Shown one piece after another: positions 15,947 to 25,292 of a DNA stretch of 64,000 nt. The notes beneath the pieces were generated by a model, which worked only from the letters and a program-made list of their open reading frames with translations, did not search any database and had not been told where the DNA came from. Numbering within the stretch: position 1 is the stretch's first letter; every line of letters begins with the position of its first letter. Source of the stretch: Sulfurovum sp. AR (GTDB taxonomy: Bacteria > Campylobacterota > Campylobacteria > Campylobacterales > Sulfurovaceae); the NCBI RefSeq assembly GCF_000296775.1, contig NZ_AJLE01000002.1, forward strand, positions 124,001-188,000, written 5' to 3'. The position numbers and the translations under genes were made by a program.

Positions 15947-16891
15947 ATGTGGTATGAACTCACCAAAGAGTTTATCTACGGTATTGTAGGGCTTGAAGGA
16001 AAGTTGGCGGATGCCTTACACTTTTTTATCTATGATACTGCCAAGATATGGTTTTTACTGCTTACGATCATTTTTGCCGTTTCCTTTTTGAGAACATGGG
16101 TCAATACAGAATACGTTCGTGCACATCTTCAGGGTAAATCTGCGCTTTACGGGCATGTAGGTGCTTCACTGTTCGGGATCATCACACCATTTTGCTCCTG
16201 CTCTGCGATCCCTCTTTTTTTAGGTTTTATTCAAGCAAGGATCCCGGTAGGGGTTACCTTTAGTTATCTTATCTCTGCTCCTATGAACAATGAGATTGCC
16301 ATAGCAATGCTTTTTGGGCTTTTTGGATGGAAGGTTACAGCTATATATATCGGTTTTGGGCTGATGGTTGCCATCATCGGCGGTTACTTTATCGGAAAAA
16401 TGGGTGCTGAAAAAGAGATACTGTTGGATGTGAAACCAATTGATTCTGAACTGGAAGCCGGGCTTGTCTCGCTGACAGTCAAAGAGAGAGCAAATGAAGC
16501 ATGGGGCTATACCTTGGATATTTTTAAGAAAATTTATCTGTATGTATTACTTGGTGTAGGTGTAGGAGCGTGGATACATGGGTATATCCCGACTGATTTT
16601 ATTGCTCGTTATACAGGGGAAGGTAATCCGTTTGCCGTGATCATCGCTGTGATGATGGGTATACCTATGTATTCTAATGCGGCAGGTGTTATGCCTTTAG
16701 TAGAAGTACTCACCGGCAAAGGGATGCTTTTGGGCACGGCACTCAGCTTTATGATGGCTGTCACAGCATTGAGTTTACCCGAAGCACTGATACTAAAAAA
16801 GATCATTTCAATAAGACTTATTGGATTATTTTTCGCCATAGTCGGAAGTGGTATCATCATCATCGGGTATCTTTTTAATACTATTTTATAA
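15947..16891 (+). CDS. ArsP/DUF318-type permease
   Basis: A 314-residue membrane protein with about eight helices. The core motif is ITPFCSCSAIPLFLGFIQARIPVG with paired cysteines, and the second half repeats the fold with GIPMYSNAAGVMPLVE. Proteins of this family export trivalent organoarsenicals (ArsP) or act on other metalloids. The placement right after arsC suggests an arsenic substrate; the exact species is inference. A ribosome site for the next gene lies just after its stop. Confidence 0.85.
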   Translation: MWYELTKEFIYGIVGLEGKLADALHFFIYDTAKIWFLLLTIIFAVSFLRTWVNTEYVRAHLQGKSALYGHVGASLFGIITPFCSCSAIPLFLGFIQARIPVGVTFSYLISAPMNNEIAIAMLFGLFGWKVTAIYIGFGLMVAIIGGYFIGKMGAEKEILLDVKPIDSELEAGLVSLTVKERANEAWGYTLDIFKKIYLYVLLGVGVGAWIHGYIPTDFIARYTGEGNPFAVIIAVMMGIPMYSNAAGVMPLVEVLTGKGMLLGTALSFMMAVTALSLPEALILKKIISIRLIGLFFAIVGSGIIIIGYLFNTIL

Positions 16892-16901
16892 AGGAGAAAT
16901 A

Positions 16902-17000
16902 ATGTTTAAAGTCAATCATACCAACCGATGTATAAAAGCTTTTCTTGGTGGCTTGAATGCTAAAGAGTTAGAACCAATAATGAAGGAGTGTTTGTTATGA
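16902..17000 (+). CDS. Very small protein, 32 residues
   Basis: An ATG at 16902 with AAGGAGAAATA directly upstream opens a 32-codon frame (MFKVNHTNRCIKAFLGGL, then NAKELEPIMKECLL) that overlaps the next start by four bases (ATGA). The two cysteines are of interest in a thiol-redox operon. The strong ribosome site and the overlap argue that it is translated, perhaps to couple translation of the downstream gene. I know no family for it. Confidence 0.5.
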   Translation: MFKVNHTNRCIKAFLGGLNAKELEPIMKECLL

Positions 17001-17230
17001 AGATCGAAGTATTAGGAACCGGATGTGCCAAGTGTGTTGCCTTGGAAAAGGTTGTAAAAGAAGCTGTTGCGAAAAGCGGAAAGTTCGCCCAAATAGAAAA
17101 AGTCGATGATATCATGAAGATCATGGAGTATCAGGTAGTGAGTACACCTGGACTTGTGATAGATGGTAAAGTTGTAAGTACAGGAAAACTATTGAGTGTA
17201 GATGAAGTTGTTGCACTGATAAACGGATAA
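16997..17230 (+). CDS. Small thioredoxin-fold redox protein (CAKC)
   Basis: A 77-residue glutaredoxin/thioredoxin-like protein with the active-site pair Cys10 and Cys13 in GTGCAKC and the cis-proline region VVSTPGLVIDGKVV, as in the redox-active disulfide protein 2 family. Such proteins often accompany DUF318 permeases. The start at 16997 follows AAGGAG by eight bases. It may pass electrons between the cytoplasm and the next gene product, or deliver a thiol-bound metalloid. Confidence 0.85.
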   Translation: MKIEVLGTGCAKCVALEKVVKEAVAKSGKFAQIEKVDDIMKIMEYQVVSTPGLVIDGKVVSTGKLLSVDEVVALING

Positions 17231-17934
17231 TGATGCAAGAGAGTATACTTGCCTTACTAGAATCAAATTCTCTTCTGGCATTTCTCGGTGCTTTCGGTGC
17301 AGGGAGTATTACAGCTATCGCTCCATGTTCTTTGGTGTCTGTACCACTTTTAGTAGGAAGTTCTGTAGCTCTGAATAAAGATTTGGAAGGTAGAAAAAAA
17401 GCATTCTATACCTATGCCTTTGCAACTTTGTTCGCTTTAGGTGTCATGATCAGTTTTTCTATTTTGGGATTTATTGTCGCCAAATTTGGAGGTTTTTTTT
17501 CAGTTGCACCAGTTTGGGCATATTTAGCTGCCTCATTTTTGAGTATATCAATCGGTTTGTATGCTTGGGGAGTTTTTGGTCAAATTGATAAATCTTCACT
17601 TATGATGCATCTGATCAAGTTTCGCCTCTTTGGAGGGTTCCTGATAGGAGTTATCTTTGGTCTAGTGAGTACACCATGTGCATCAGCACCTCTTGTTTCG
17701 ATCATTACCATTGCGGCAAACAGTGGATATATGTATGCTTATGCCCTTATTCTGACATTTGCTTTAGGACATTCAATGCTTCTTTTGATTGCAGGTATTT
17801 CAGTTGGTTTTGCACAAAGTATATCATCAAGTGTAGTAGTTGCAAAAGTGTCGAATTCCATCAATAAAGGCTTTGCGTTGATGCTTATAGGTATAGGTTT
17901 CTATTTTGCCTGGCAAGCCGTTTTACAGTTTTAG
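17230..17934 (+). CDS. CcdA/DsbD-type transmembrane electron carrier
   Basis: A 234-residue protein with six helices. The two conserved cysteines lie in APCSLVS near 33 and STPCASAPL near 150, the pair that moves electrons across the membrane in CcdA. It overlaps the stop of the small redox protein and is followed after eight bases by a secreted thioredoxin-like protein, so the three genes form a complete relay from cytoplasm to periplasm. Confidence 0.85.
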   Translation: MMQESILALLESNSLLAFLGAFGAGSITAIAPCSLVSVPLLVGSSVALNKDLEGRKKAFYTYAFATLFALGVMISFSILGFIVAKFGGFFSVAPVWAYLAASFLSISIGLYAWGVFGQIDKSSLMMHLIKFRLFGGFLIGVIFGLVSTPCASAPLVSIITIAANSGYMYAYALILTFALGHSMLLLIAGISVGFAQSISSSVVVAKVSNSINKGFALMLIGIGFYFAWQAVLQF

Positions 17935-17942
17935 GAGATAAA

Positions 17943-18323
17943 ATGAAATTAATCATAACAGTTTTTTTAGTGTTTTGTGTATCAATGGCTTTTGGTGAAG
18001 ACCATATGCTTAAAGAGAGTTCATACAAGAAGATACAGCAAAGTATCGGTAAGGGGAAACCTTACTTCTTAGAAGTAGGTTCAGATACTTGTCATAGCTG
18101 CAAGATCATGGGCAGTATGCTGTATAAAATAGTACAGGAAAACCCTGTGTACAATATCCATTTCATCAATGTAAAAAAAGAGCGTGAAGCCGCTTCAATC
18201 CTTAATATAATGATGATTCCAACTCAAATTATTTATGATAAAGAAGGTAAAGAGGTTTACAGACATATCGGTTTGTTAAGTGAGGATGAACTGGTTCAAT
18301 TATTTATTAGGTATCAGTTTTAA
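17943..18323 (+). CDS. Periplasmic thioredoxin-like protein (CHSC)
   Basis: A 126-residue protein with a signal peptide at 1-18 (ending in MAFG) and a thioredoxin fold: active site DTCHSCKIMG near 52-55 and cis-proline in MIPTQIIYD. It is the likely periplasmic acceptor of electrons from the CcdA-like carrier. TAGGAGATAAA precedes the ATG. It ends the arsenic/thiol operon; the next gene is 160 bases away. Confidence 0.85.
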   Translation: MKLIITVFLVFCVSMAFGEDHMLKESSYKKIQQSIGKGKPYFLEVGSDTCHSCKIMGSMLYKIVQENPVYNIHFINVKKEREAASILNIMMIPTQIIYDKEGKEVYRHIGLLSEDELVQLFIRYQF

Positions 18324-18483
18324 ATCTAAAAATTTTACACCTTTTCAAATTCGTCATGTAAGTTAAATTTTAGAGTCTTTTTGAGTCACTGACCTTGGAT
18401 ACAAGATATAATGATATACAAATGTTTTCAGGTTTTATTTATGGGAATAAAGTTATACATGTATAAATATTTTAAGGAAATCT

Positions 18484-19566
18484 ATGGAATACATCACTGA
18501 ATTTATCACTGCACTGATAGAGCTTAGCAATGCGATGGCTCCCTACATACTTTTTGGTCTGATATTTGCAGGTATTTTGCATGAGTTTGTGCCCGATACC
18601 CTTGTAACCAAACATTTAGGGAAAGGCAATATATTCTCTGTGATCAAAGCCACGCTTTTTGGTATTCCCCTGCCTGTATGTTCATGCGGGGTGATCCCTT
18701 TGGCGACTAGTATTAAAAAGAGTGGTGCAAGCAAAGGATCGACACTTTCATTTTTGATATCCACACCTATAACAGGAGTAGATTCTATTATGGCAACCTA
18801 TGGGATATTTGGATGGATATTTACGATTTACCGTGTCATTACTTCTATGATCATAGCAATGGTGTCAGGTATTCTGGCCAATCTTTTTGATAAAGAGGTG
18901 GCAGCCGTAAAACCTGCATTTTCTGCTGTGAAAGCACCTAATACCTTCTCTCCTGTATTTTCTATGGCAAAAAAAGAAGAGGAAAGCTGTTGCTCTGAGT
19001 CAGCTTCATGTTGCGCGACAGAAACAAAAAGTTTTTGGCTCACGGGTGCCTTACGGTATGCTTTTATTACCCTTTTAGGTGACATTGCCAAGCCGCTTAT
19101 GTGGGGTCTGCTTTTGGGTGCACTGATCAGCGTAGCGATCCCTCAAAGCATCAGCGATATCCTTATAGAGTATTCATGGCTCTCTTATATCATTGTGATA
19201 GCGATTGCGGTGCCGATGTATGTCTGTGCTACGGCATCCTTGCCTATCGCTGCCGGGTTGATGCTCTCAGGTGTGAGTGCAGGAGCAGCTTTTGTCTTCC
19301 TCTCTGCAGGTCCTGCAACCAATACCGTGACCATAGGGGTAGTAAAAAAAATGCTTGGAACACGCTCGCTTACGATCTATTTGGGAAGTATCATTGTGGG
19401 GAGTATTGTGTTTGGCTTAGGATTGGACTATATCTTTTCTACATCTGAGATCAATCCTGCTTCTTTAGTGCATATAGAGGAAGAATCAGGAATAGTCGCG
19501 ATAGGGAGTTCTATAATACTGTGGGGGCTTGTGGGGTATCTTCTTCTCATACGAAAAGCTAGATAG
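18484..19566 (+). CDS. SO_0444-type Cu/Zn efflux permease
   Basis: A 360-residue permease related to ArsP. The first motif is GIPLPVCSCGVIPLATSIKKSGASKG near 60, the second VPMYVCATASLPIAAGLMLSGVSAGAA near 240. Between the halves lies a cysteine-rich soluble loop (ESCCSESASCCATE near 160), a feature of the SO_0444 group, likely to bind soft metals. The metal specificity is inferred from the family. It stands alone, with AAGGAAATCT before the start. Confidence 0.8.
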   Translation: MEYITEFITALIELSNAMAPYILFGLIFAGILHEFVPDTLVTKHLGKGNIFSVIKATLFGIPLPVCSCGVIPLATSIKKSGASKGSTLSFLISTPITGVDSIMATYGIFGWIFTIYRVITSMIIAMVSGILANLFDKEVAAVKPAFSAVKAPNTFSPVFSMAKKEEESCCSESASCCATETKSFWLTGALRYAFITLLGDIAKPLMWGLLLGALISVAIPQSISDILIEYSWLSYIIVIAIAVPMYVCATASLPIAAGLMLSGVSAGAAFVFLSAGPATNTVTIGVVKKMLGTRSLTIYLGSIIVGSIVFGLGLDYIFSTSEINPASLVHIEEESGIVAIGSSIILWGLVGYLLLIRKAR

Positions 19567-19647
19567 ATTAAAGATAAAATAGATACAATAGTAAATATTA
19601 TATTTTATTATACACAATAATCCTTTCGTTTCAAAAGGTTGACAATA

Positions 19648-20538
19648 TTGAAAAATAACTTTATAGTGTTTGCTTTTGTTATATTTTCTATAGTAATCGG
19701 TTGTACCATTTCTATTTCTCAGCCATTACGTATCTCTACAAATTTATGGATCGGCTATTCTCCATTTTTTTATATGCAACAAAAAGGGTGGCTGAAAGAT
19801 CACAACATAGAAATCGTTAATGTGGTTTCACTCTCTGAAAATATGCAAATGTATGAATCAGGTTTTGTCAATGCATTTACCGGAACACAATATGAATTTG
19901 AACAAATGCAGAAAAAAACGCCAGATTTAGAGCCTATAATACTACTTGATCGTTCTATTGGCGGAGATGTTATCATGGGAAACCGTGATATAGAAACATT
20001 GCAAAAGGCTCAAAAAATAAATGTCTATTTAGAGATAGATAGTGTCAATAAAGTATTGCTTGATAATTTTACAGAGTTATATGGTATTAACCTATCAGTG
20101 TTACACTTGATCAATAAAGATTCAGATAATAGTTCCATGCTTGAAATGAAAGATGAACCTACACTTATCATTACCTATACACCTTATGACATTCTGTTGA
20201 AAAAAAATGGATATAAAGTAGTGGATACGACAAAAAATCTCTCTTTTTTTGTGATGGATGCACTCTATACCGATCTGAAAACAAGAGAAAAATATGCAGA
20301 AGAACTGGCCGTATTGAACAAATTGATCTCTAAAGCATTGAATCATTTAAAAGAAGACCCGGAAGAGTATTTTTCTACGGTTCAGATCTACTTTAATTAT
20401 AAAGATAAAAATGCGTTTTTGCAGGCACTTACTTCTATACAGTGGATCTATGATGACCGTTCATTACCTCTTATGAAGCAGCTGGAATTACATCACATTC
20501 CAGCCCACAATATATTGGAACCGGTAGATGAGTTTTAA
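19648..20538 (+). CDS. Periplasmic substrate-binding lipoprotein, NitT/TauT-like
   Basis: About 296 residues. A lipoprotein-type signal (VFAFVIFSIVIGC) is followed by LRISTNLWIGYSPFFYMQQKGW, the standard opening of nitrate/taurine-type binding proteins (strand, then WxGYxPxxxA/MxxKG). The TTG at 19648 has AAAAGG nine bases upstream, while the TTG at 19639 has none. The gene overlaps the GGDEF-EAL gene by eleven bases and has no transport genes beside it, so it probably acts as a sensor that reports a small ligand to that enzyme. Confidence 0.75.
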   Translation: MKNNFIVFAFVIFSIVIGCTISISQPLRISTNLWIGYSPFFYMQQKGWLKDHNIEIVNVVSLSENMQMYESGFVNAFTGTQYEFEQMQKKTPDLEPIILLDRSIGGDVIMGNRDIETLQKAQKINVYLEIDSVNKVLLDNFTELYGINLSVLHLINKDSDNSSMLEMKDEPTLIITYTPYDILLKKNGYKVVDTTKNLSFFVMDALYTDLKTREKYAEELAVLNKLISKALNHLKEDPEEYFSTVQIYFNYKDKNAFLQALTSIQWIYDDRSLPLMKQLELHHIPAHNILEPVDEF

Positions 20539-22513
20539 AAAATTAAATTTGACATTCATGGTATTGTTTGTTGGATTTTTTGTTATAACAATACTTTTAC
20601 ATTATACCCAGACCGTAAAACATATCCATACTATTATGATCGATAATTTACGAGAATCAGTGTCGGATATGAAGTTTGATATTAAAGCGATACTAAATAA
20701 TCAAGATACGATTAACCTAAAAGCGTATCTTGATCGACAAAAAGCAGGATCACGTATGATCAAAGAGATTTATGTAGTTAAAGAGGACGGCACACTTTTA
20801 CGTACATCAGATTATTTATATGAAAAGAATTATTTCAAAGAGGAAAATACTATCTCTTTACGTCAACTGAATACAGATAATATATCGAATATAGATCTGT
20901 TACGTTCAGATATTAAAGTGATCGATCATGATAATATAGTTCATTATAGTATGTATGTAAAGATGGACAAAAAATATATAACTAATAGTGTTCAACAGCG
21001 TATTGGAGTACAGATTATCTATCCATTACTCTTTTTTATCGGGGTAGTAATATTTTATTTACTCTATATTAAAAATCTTATCATGAAGCCGATCATGATC
21101 GTCGACGATTTTTTACGTGGAATTGTCCAGAGAATTCCAAAATTTTACATACGGGAGTTTAATCATCTCTCCCAAAATTTACAGAATAATCTAAAAGAGT
21201 TAAAAGAACTTGCCTATTTTGATACTTTAACAGGTGTATATAATCGAAAGGCAATTGAAGAGATCTTGAAAAAAAAGATCATTGAAGCAAAAAAAAATAA
21301 ACATCCTTTTGCTGTAGTAATGATCGATCTTGACCACTTTAAAAAGGTCAATGACAATTATGGTCATGATATAGGTGATCTACTGTTAAAAGAGATAGCT
21401 AAAGTATTACAATCTGAGATACGCACACTAGATCATATTGGACGATTGGGTGGTGATGAGTTTCTAATCATTATTGATACAATCAATAATGTTGATATTT
21501 TTTTGAAACTTCAGAAACTAATTGCAAAATTTAAAGAACCATTCCATATAGAAGGAAATGATATTATTATCGGTATGAGCATTGGTGGTGTGATGTATCC
21601 TGAAGATGGTAATGATGTGATAACTTTGCTTAAAAATGTAGATATAGCAATGTATCAGGCGAAACACGAAGGACGTAATAGGGTCGTTTTCTTCTCAATA
21701 GAGCTTGGAAAGAAAATTCAATCAGAGATAGAACTTGAAAAAGAGATTAGATATGCTTTTGAACATAATGAATTTAGTTTAAAATATCAGCCTATTATTG
21801 ACATTAGCAGTGGGAAAGTAGTAGCTGTGGAAGCATTGATACGCTGGGAACATCCAGTCAAAGGGACAATTTATCCAACTGAATTTATTCCTTTTGTTGA
21901 AAAAGGATGTTGCGTGAAAGAAATAGGGGTATGGGTATTTGATAGAGCATGTAAACAGCAAAAAGAATGGTCGAAGAATGGGATCGATGTTAATATGTCT
22001 ATTAATCTTTCTGTCAAGCATATGCATGCAACCAATTTTTATGATGTGATGAATGCCATTATAAAAAAATATGATGTAGATATAAAAAAAATAAGTTTAG
22101 AGATCACAGAATATACATTAATGCAGTATAGAGAAACCACTATGGCAATGTTGAATAAAATGCAGCATGATGGTATGACTTTCCGTTTGGATGATTTTGG
22201 AACAGGCTATTCCTCATTAACGTATTTGAAAGATACACCCATTTCTTCGATAAAGATAGACAAAAGTTTTATTGATGGAATTACACCAGATAAAAAACCC
22301 GTTCATTTATTGAATGCGATCATAAATCTTTCACATGCCATAGATGTGACGACTATCGCAGAAGGAGTAGAAGAAGCATATCAGGTAGAGTATCTTAAAG
22401 AAATAGGATGTGATATGATACAAGGATATTATTATTCAAAAGCTTTGGATGGTAAAGCATTTGAATCCTATTATCAGTCTAGAGAGTCTGATAAAGAGAA
22501 AAGTATTGAATGA
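20528..22513 (+). CDS. Membrane GGDEF-EAL c-di-GMP enzyme
   Basis: A 661-residue protein: membrane helix 8-28, periplasmic sensor region 30-160, helix about 164-182, linker, GGDEF domain with an intact RLGGDEF (308-312) and EAL domain with VEAL (435-437), LDDFGTG (555-560) and MIQGY near 631. Both enzyme motifs look complete, so it could make and break c-di-GMP. The upstream overlapping binding protein is the likely periplasmic partner of its sensor region. Confidence 0.9.
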   Translation: MSFKKLNLTFMVLFVGFFVITILLHYTQTVKHIHTIMIDNLRESVSDMKFDIKAILNNQDTINLKAYLDRQKAGSRMIKEIYVVKEDGTLLRTSDYLYEKNYFKEENTISLRQLNTDNISNIDLLRSDIKVIDHDNIVHYSMYVKMDKKYITNSVQQRIGVQIIYPLLFFIGVVIFYLLYIKNLIMKPIMIVDDFLRGIVQRIPKFYIREFNHLSQNLQNNLKELKELAYFDTLTGVYNRKAIEEILKKKIIEAKKNKHPFAVVMIDLDHFKKVNDNYGHDIGDLLLKEIAKVLQSEIRTLDHIGRLGGDEFLIIIDTINNVDIFLKLQKLIAKFKEPFHIEGNDIIIGMSIGGVMYPEDGNDVITLLKNVDIAMYQAKHEGRNRVVFFSIELGKKIQSEIELEKEIRYAFEHNEFSLKYQPIIDISSGKVVAVEALIRWEHPVKGTIYPTEFIPFVEKGCCVKEIGVWVFDRACKQQKEWSKNGIDVNMSINLSVKHMHATNFYDVMNAIIKKYDVDIKKISLEITEYTLMQYRETTMAMLNKMQHDGMTFRLDDFGTGYSSLTYLKDTPISSIKIDKSFIDGITPDKKPVHLLNAIINLSHAIDVTTIAEGVEEAYQVEYLKEIGCDMIQGYYYSKALDGKAFESYYQSRESDKEKSIE

Positions 22514-22539
22514 TATATAGTCAAGGGGGGGATAAAACT

Positions 22540-22725
22540 TTAAAGCCCCAAAACTGTACCCATAGAAACACTTCCATGGACACCGCTTTCACTGTCTGCA
22601 TATACTTCTGTAGTAGCGATACTGTCAGATGAGGCGACGCCTCCTCCCACACCTACACCTATACGAGGTGAGCATGCAGTGAAACATAGAAGCAGTAAAA
22701 AAGCCAGAGTGATCATTTTTAGCAT
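22540..22725 (-). CDS. Small lipoprotein
   Basis: About 61 residues with lipobox LLLCFTAC and a glycine/valine-rich mature part (RIGVGVGGGVASSD). I start it at the ATG at 22725, one base after the znuB stop; longer forms would only extend into znuB. It is probably co-expressed with the zinc uptake genes. The role is unknown. Confidence 0.65.
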   Translation of the reverse strand: MLKMITLAFLLLLCFTACSPRIGVGVGGGVASSDSIATTEVYADSESGVHGSVSMGTVLGL

Positions 22726-22726
22726 C

Positions 22727-23527
22727 TTATTTTTCTTTATGAAAAAGTAAAAAAGTACCCAGAGAAACAGCAGATACGATAATAATAGAAGCACCTGAGG
22801 TCAGATTATAGGTATAGGAGAACCATAAGCCCACAAGTGTAAAAAGTGTTGCAATGGCTCCTGAGAGGAACATCATAGAAAACAGAGAGCTTGAAAGCTT
22901 TTCTGCGATATATACAGGAATGGTAAGCATCGCTATGACCAGGATCAGTCCTACCACTTTAATGGCTATGACAACCGTAAGTGCTGAGAGTATCAGTATG
23001 AGTGTGTAGAAAAATCTGACATTGACATCACGTAGACCTGCATATTCGCTGTCATAGGAGACGGCTAAAATATCTCTATACCAGAAGGTGATAACCATAA
23101 GTATAAGTACAAGTAAAGTACCCATAAAGTAGAGATCTTCAGAACTTACTGCTAGTATAGAACCAAAAAGATAACTCATAAGATCTACATTATATCCGGG
23201 GGTAAGGTCAACAAATATTACACCGATCGCCATACCCACTGCCCAAATAAGACCGATAAAGGTATCCATACGATGACGTTTTTTGAGTGTCAGTCCTGCT
23301 ATAAGCAGGGCAGCACCTACGGCAAAGAGGGAAGCACCCAGAAAAATAGGCAATCCGAAATAGACAGCAAGACCGATACCTCCATAAGAGGTATGTGCAA
23401 TGCCCCCTGCCAAAAAGACCATCCGATTGACCACGATGAGCGATCCGATGATACCCGCAGCAAAACTAACCAGTAATCCTGCTAAAAGTGCATGCTGTAT
23501 AAATTCAAACTGGAGCGCTTCTATCAT
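22727..23527 (-). CDS. znuB: Zinc ABC transporter permease ZnuB
   Basis: About 266 residues with eight or nine helices. FAAGIIGSLIVVNRMVFLAGGIAHTSYGGIG near the N-terminus is the typical start of metal-type ABC permeases. The ATG at 23527 overlaps the znuC stop (ATGA), with GGAG nine bases upstream. It works with ZnuC and ZnuA to import zinc, although manganese or iron cannot be excluded from sequence. Confidence 0.87.
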   Translation of the reverse strand: MIEALQFEFIQHALLAGLLVSFAAGIIGSLIVVNRMVFLAGGIAHTSYGGIGLAVYFGLPIFLGASLFAVGAALLIAGLTLKKRHRMDTFIGLIWAVGMAIGVIFVDLTPGYNVDLMSYLFGSILAVSSEDLYFMGTLLVLILMVITFWYRDILAVSYDSEYAGLRDVNVRFFYTLILILSALTVVIAIKVVGLILVIAMLTIPVYIAEKLSSSLFSMMFLSGAIATLFTLVGLWFSYTYNLTSGASIIIVSAVSLGTFLLFHKEK

Positions 23528-24312
23528 TTTTTTGTTCTCCATTTTGGTGTAGGTTCGGGTTCACAACTGTCGCAGTTCTCACGGCCTAACATTTGCAGCA
23601 GCTCTACTTCACAGAAATGGTCCTCATCACCATGAGTATGGAAAGTCTTTGTTTTGTCTGAAATGTCGTGATAGGAGAGACTTTTATTAACATGGGCTGC
23701 TTTGTTAGCATATTCTAATATGACAGAGATATCGTGGCTGACTACCAGTATGGTAATACTTTCATTGAGTTTTTTTATCAACTCATAGATCTCTTTTTGT
23801 CCTGAGATATCTATGCTTGATGTTGGTTCATCCAGTATGAGTATTTGAGGATGTGCACAGAGAGCACGGGCTATCATCACTCTTTGACGCTGTCCGCCGG
23901 AGAGTGCCCCTATCTTGGTTTGGGCAAAGTTCTCCATACCTACTTGAGTCAAGGCACCCATAGCACAGAGTATTTCCTCTTTACCGTAACCAAAGAGAGG
24001 TTTTTTACCTCCCACATGTCCCATCATGACCACTTCAATGACCTTGATAGGAAAGTCAGTGTTCACATTTGTGTTTTGTGGAACATAGCCAATTTGTGTA
24101 AGACTCTTTGATGGTGCTTTACCTAAGACAGAGATAGAACCTTTTTGTGGTTTAAGGAGACCTAAAATGAGTTTGAGCAGGGTAGATTTACCTCCGCCAT
24201 TTGGGCCAATGATGGCTAAGAAATCTTTCTCTTCTACATTTAGGTTAATGTTTTCCAAGATCATCTGCTTGTCATAAGCAAATGAAACATTTTTGATATC
24301 AATGACTGACAT
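23524..24312 (-). CDS. znuC: Zinc ABC transporter ATPase ZnuC
   Basis: A 262-residue ATPase. Walker A is GPNGGGKST near 36-44, the signature is LSGGQRQR near 139, Walker B is ILILDEPTSS near 160 and the H-loop is VVSHDIS. The C-terminus carries a metal-binding type tail (FHTHGDEDHFCE) and a CDSC pair, as seen in many Campylobacterota ZnuC proteins. It lies one base from znuA and overlaps znuB. Confidence 0.9.
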   Translation of the reverse strand: MSVIDIKNVSFAYDKQMILENINLNVEEKDFLAIIGPNGGGKSTLLKLILGLLKPQKGSISVLGKAPSKSLTQIGYVPQNTNVNTDFPIKVIEVVMMGHVGGKKPLFGYGKEEILCAMGALTQVGMENFAQTKIGALSGGQRQRVMIARALCAHPQILILDEPTSSIDISGQKEIYELIKKLNESITILVVSHDISVILEYANKAAHVNKSLSYHDISDKTKTFHTHGDEDHFCEVELLQMLGRENCDSCEPEPTPKWRTKK

Positions 24313-24313
24313 C

Positions 24314-25174
24314 TCAGTGCTTACCTGCGATCGCTTTGGCGATATTTATGAGGTTTTCAGACCAGTTGGGTGCCAGGGGTGATACTTTCACTACAGGTAT
24401 TTGTAACTCTTTGGCAATGATCTTGGCAACAGTATCTGAAAACTCCGGTTGGGTAAAAATGGCTTTGACTTTCTCTTCTTTTGCCTCTTCGAGTAGATGT
24501 ATCAGTTCTTTGGGCTTGGGCTCTTTACCTTCCACTTCTACAGCTATTTGTTTTAGATTATAGGCTTTAGCAAAGTAGCCCCATGAGGGGTGAAATACCA
24601 TGAACTTCTCGCCATCTTTTAAAGGTGAAAGTATGTCGGTGATCTCTTGATCAGTCTCATCAATAGAAGTTAAAAACCTATCAAGGTTTTTTTTGTAGTA
24701 GTCACTGTTCTCAGGATCTTCTTTCTTTAAGGCGTTATAAATGTTTCGTGCGATGATCTTGACATTTGCAGGGGCTGTCCAGACGTGTGGATCTTCACCT
24801 TCATGTTTATGTGCACTGTGATGATCATGTGTCTCTTCTTCATGTTCTGCTTCTATCTCTATTTTGCTGATATTGTCTGCAAGATCAATGATCTGCATAT
24901 TAGGGTTCAGGTTTTTAAATTTAGATAGCCAAACATCTTCGAATTCCACATCAATGGCAAAGTAAAGATGTGCTTTTGCGATCTCTACCATCTGTGAAGG
25001 CTTTGGCTCATAGGTGTGTGGTGAATTACCAGGCTCTACCATAAGGGATACATTCACCTTATCGCCTCCTATCGCTTTGACAAATGTCTGTTCAGGTAAA
25101 ATGCTTACTACAGCATTGATATTAGAAAATATATATGTAGTTGATAGTAAAAATATTAGCGTGATCTTTTTCAT
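24314..25174 (-). CDS. znuA: Zinc-binding periplasmic protein ZnuA
   Basis: A 286-residue cluster A-I binding protein. It has a signal peptide at 1-20, SPHTYEPKPSQM with the first metal histidine, a His/Glu-rich loop (EHEEETHDHHSAHKHEGEDPH) near 110-130 that is typical for zinc, HPSWGYFAKAY and the late ligand region QPEFSDTVA. A TATAAT stands only six bases before the ATG on the minus strand with no ribosome site, so the message may be leaderless. Confidence 0.9.
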   Translation of the reverse strand: MKKITLIFLLSTTYIFSNINAVVSILPEQTFVKAIGGDKVNVSLMVEPGNSPHTYEPKPSQMVEIAKAHLYFAIDVEFEDVWLSKFKNLNPNMQIIDLADNISKIEIEAEHEEETHDHHSAHKHEGEDPHVWTAPANVKIIARNIYNALKKEDPENSDYYKKNLDRFLTSIDETDQEITDILSPLKDGEKFMVFHPSWGYFAKAYNLKQIAVEVEGKEPKPKELIHLLEEAKEEKVKAIFTQPEFSDTVAKIIAKELQIPVVKVSPLAPNWSENLINIAKAIAGKH

Positions 25175-25292
25175 GCAGACATTATAGCAAAAGTGTAATG
25201 ATATCTTAGTGTATTGCGTAGTGAAAAATTTATATAAATTTGTTATAATTGAAAATAATGCAGTTTTATTATCTTAATGCGAAAGGTATAGT

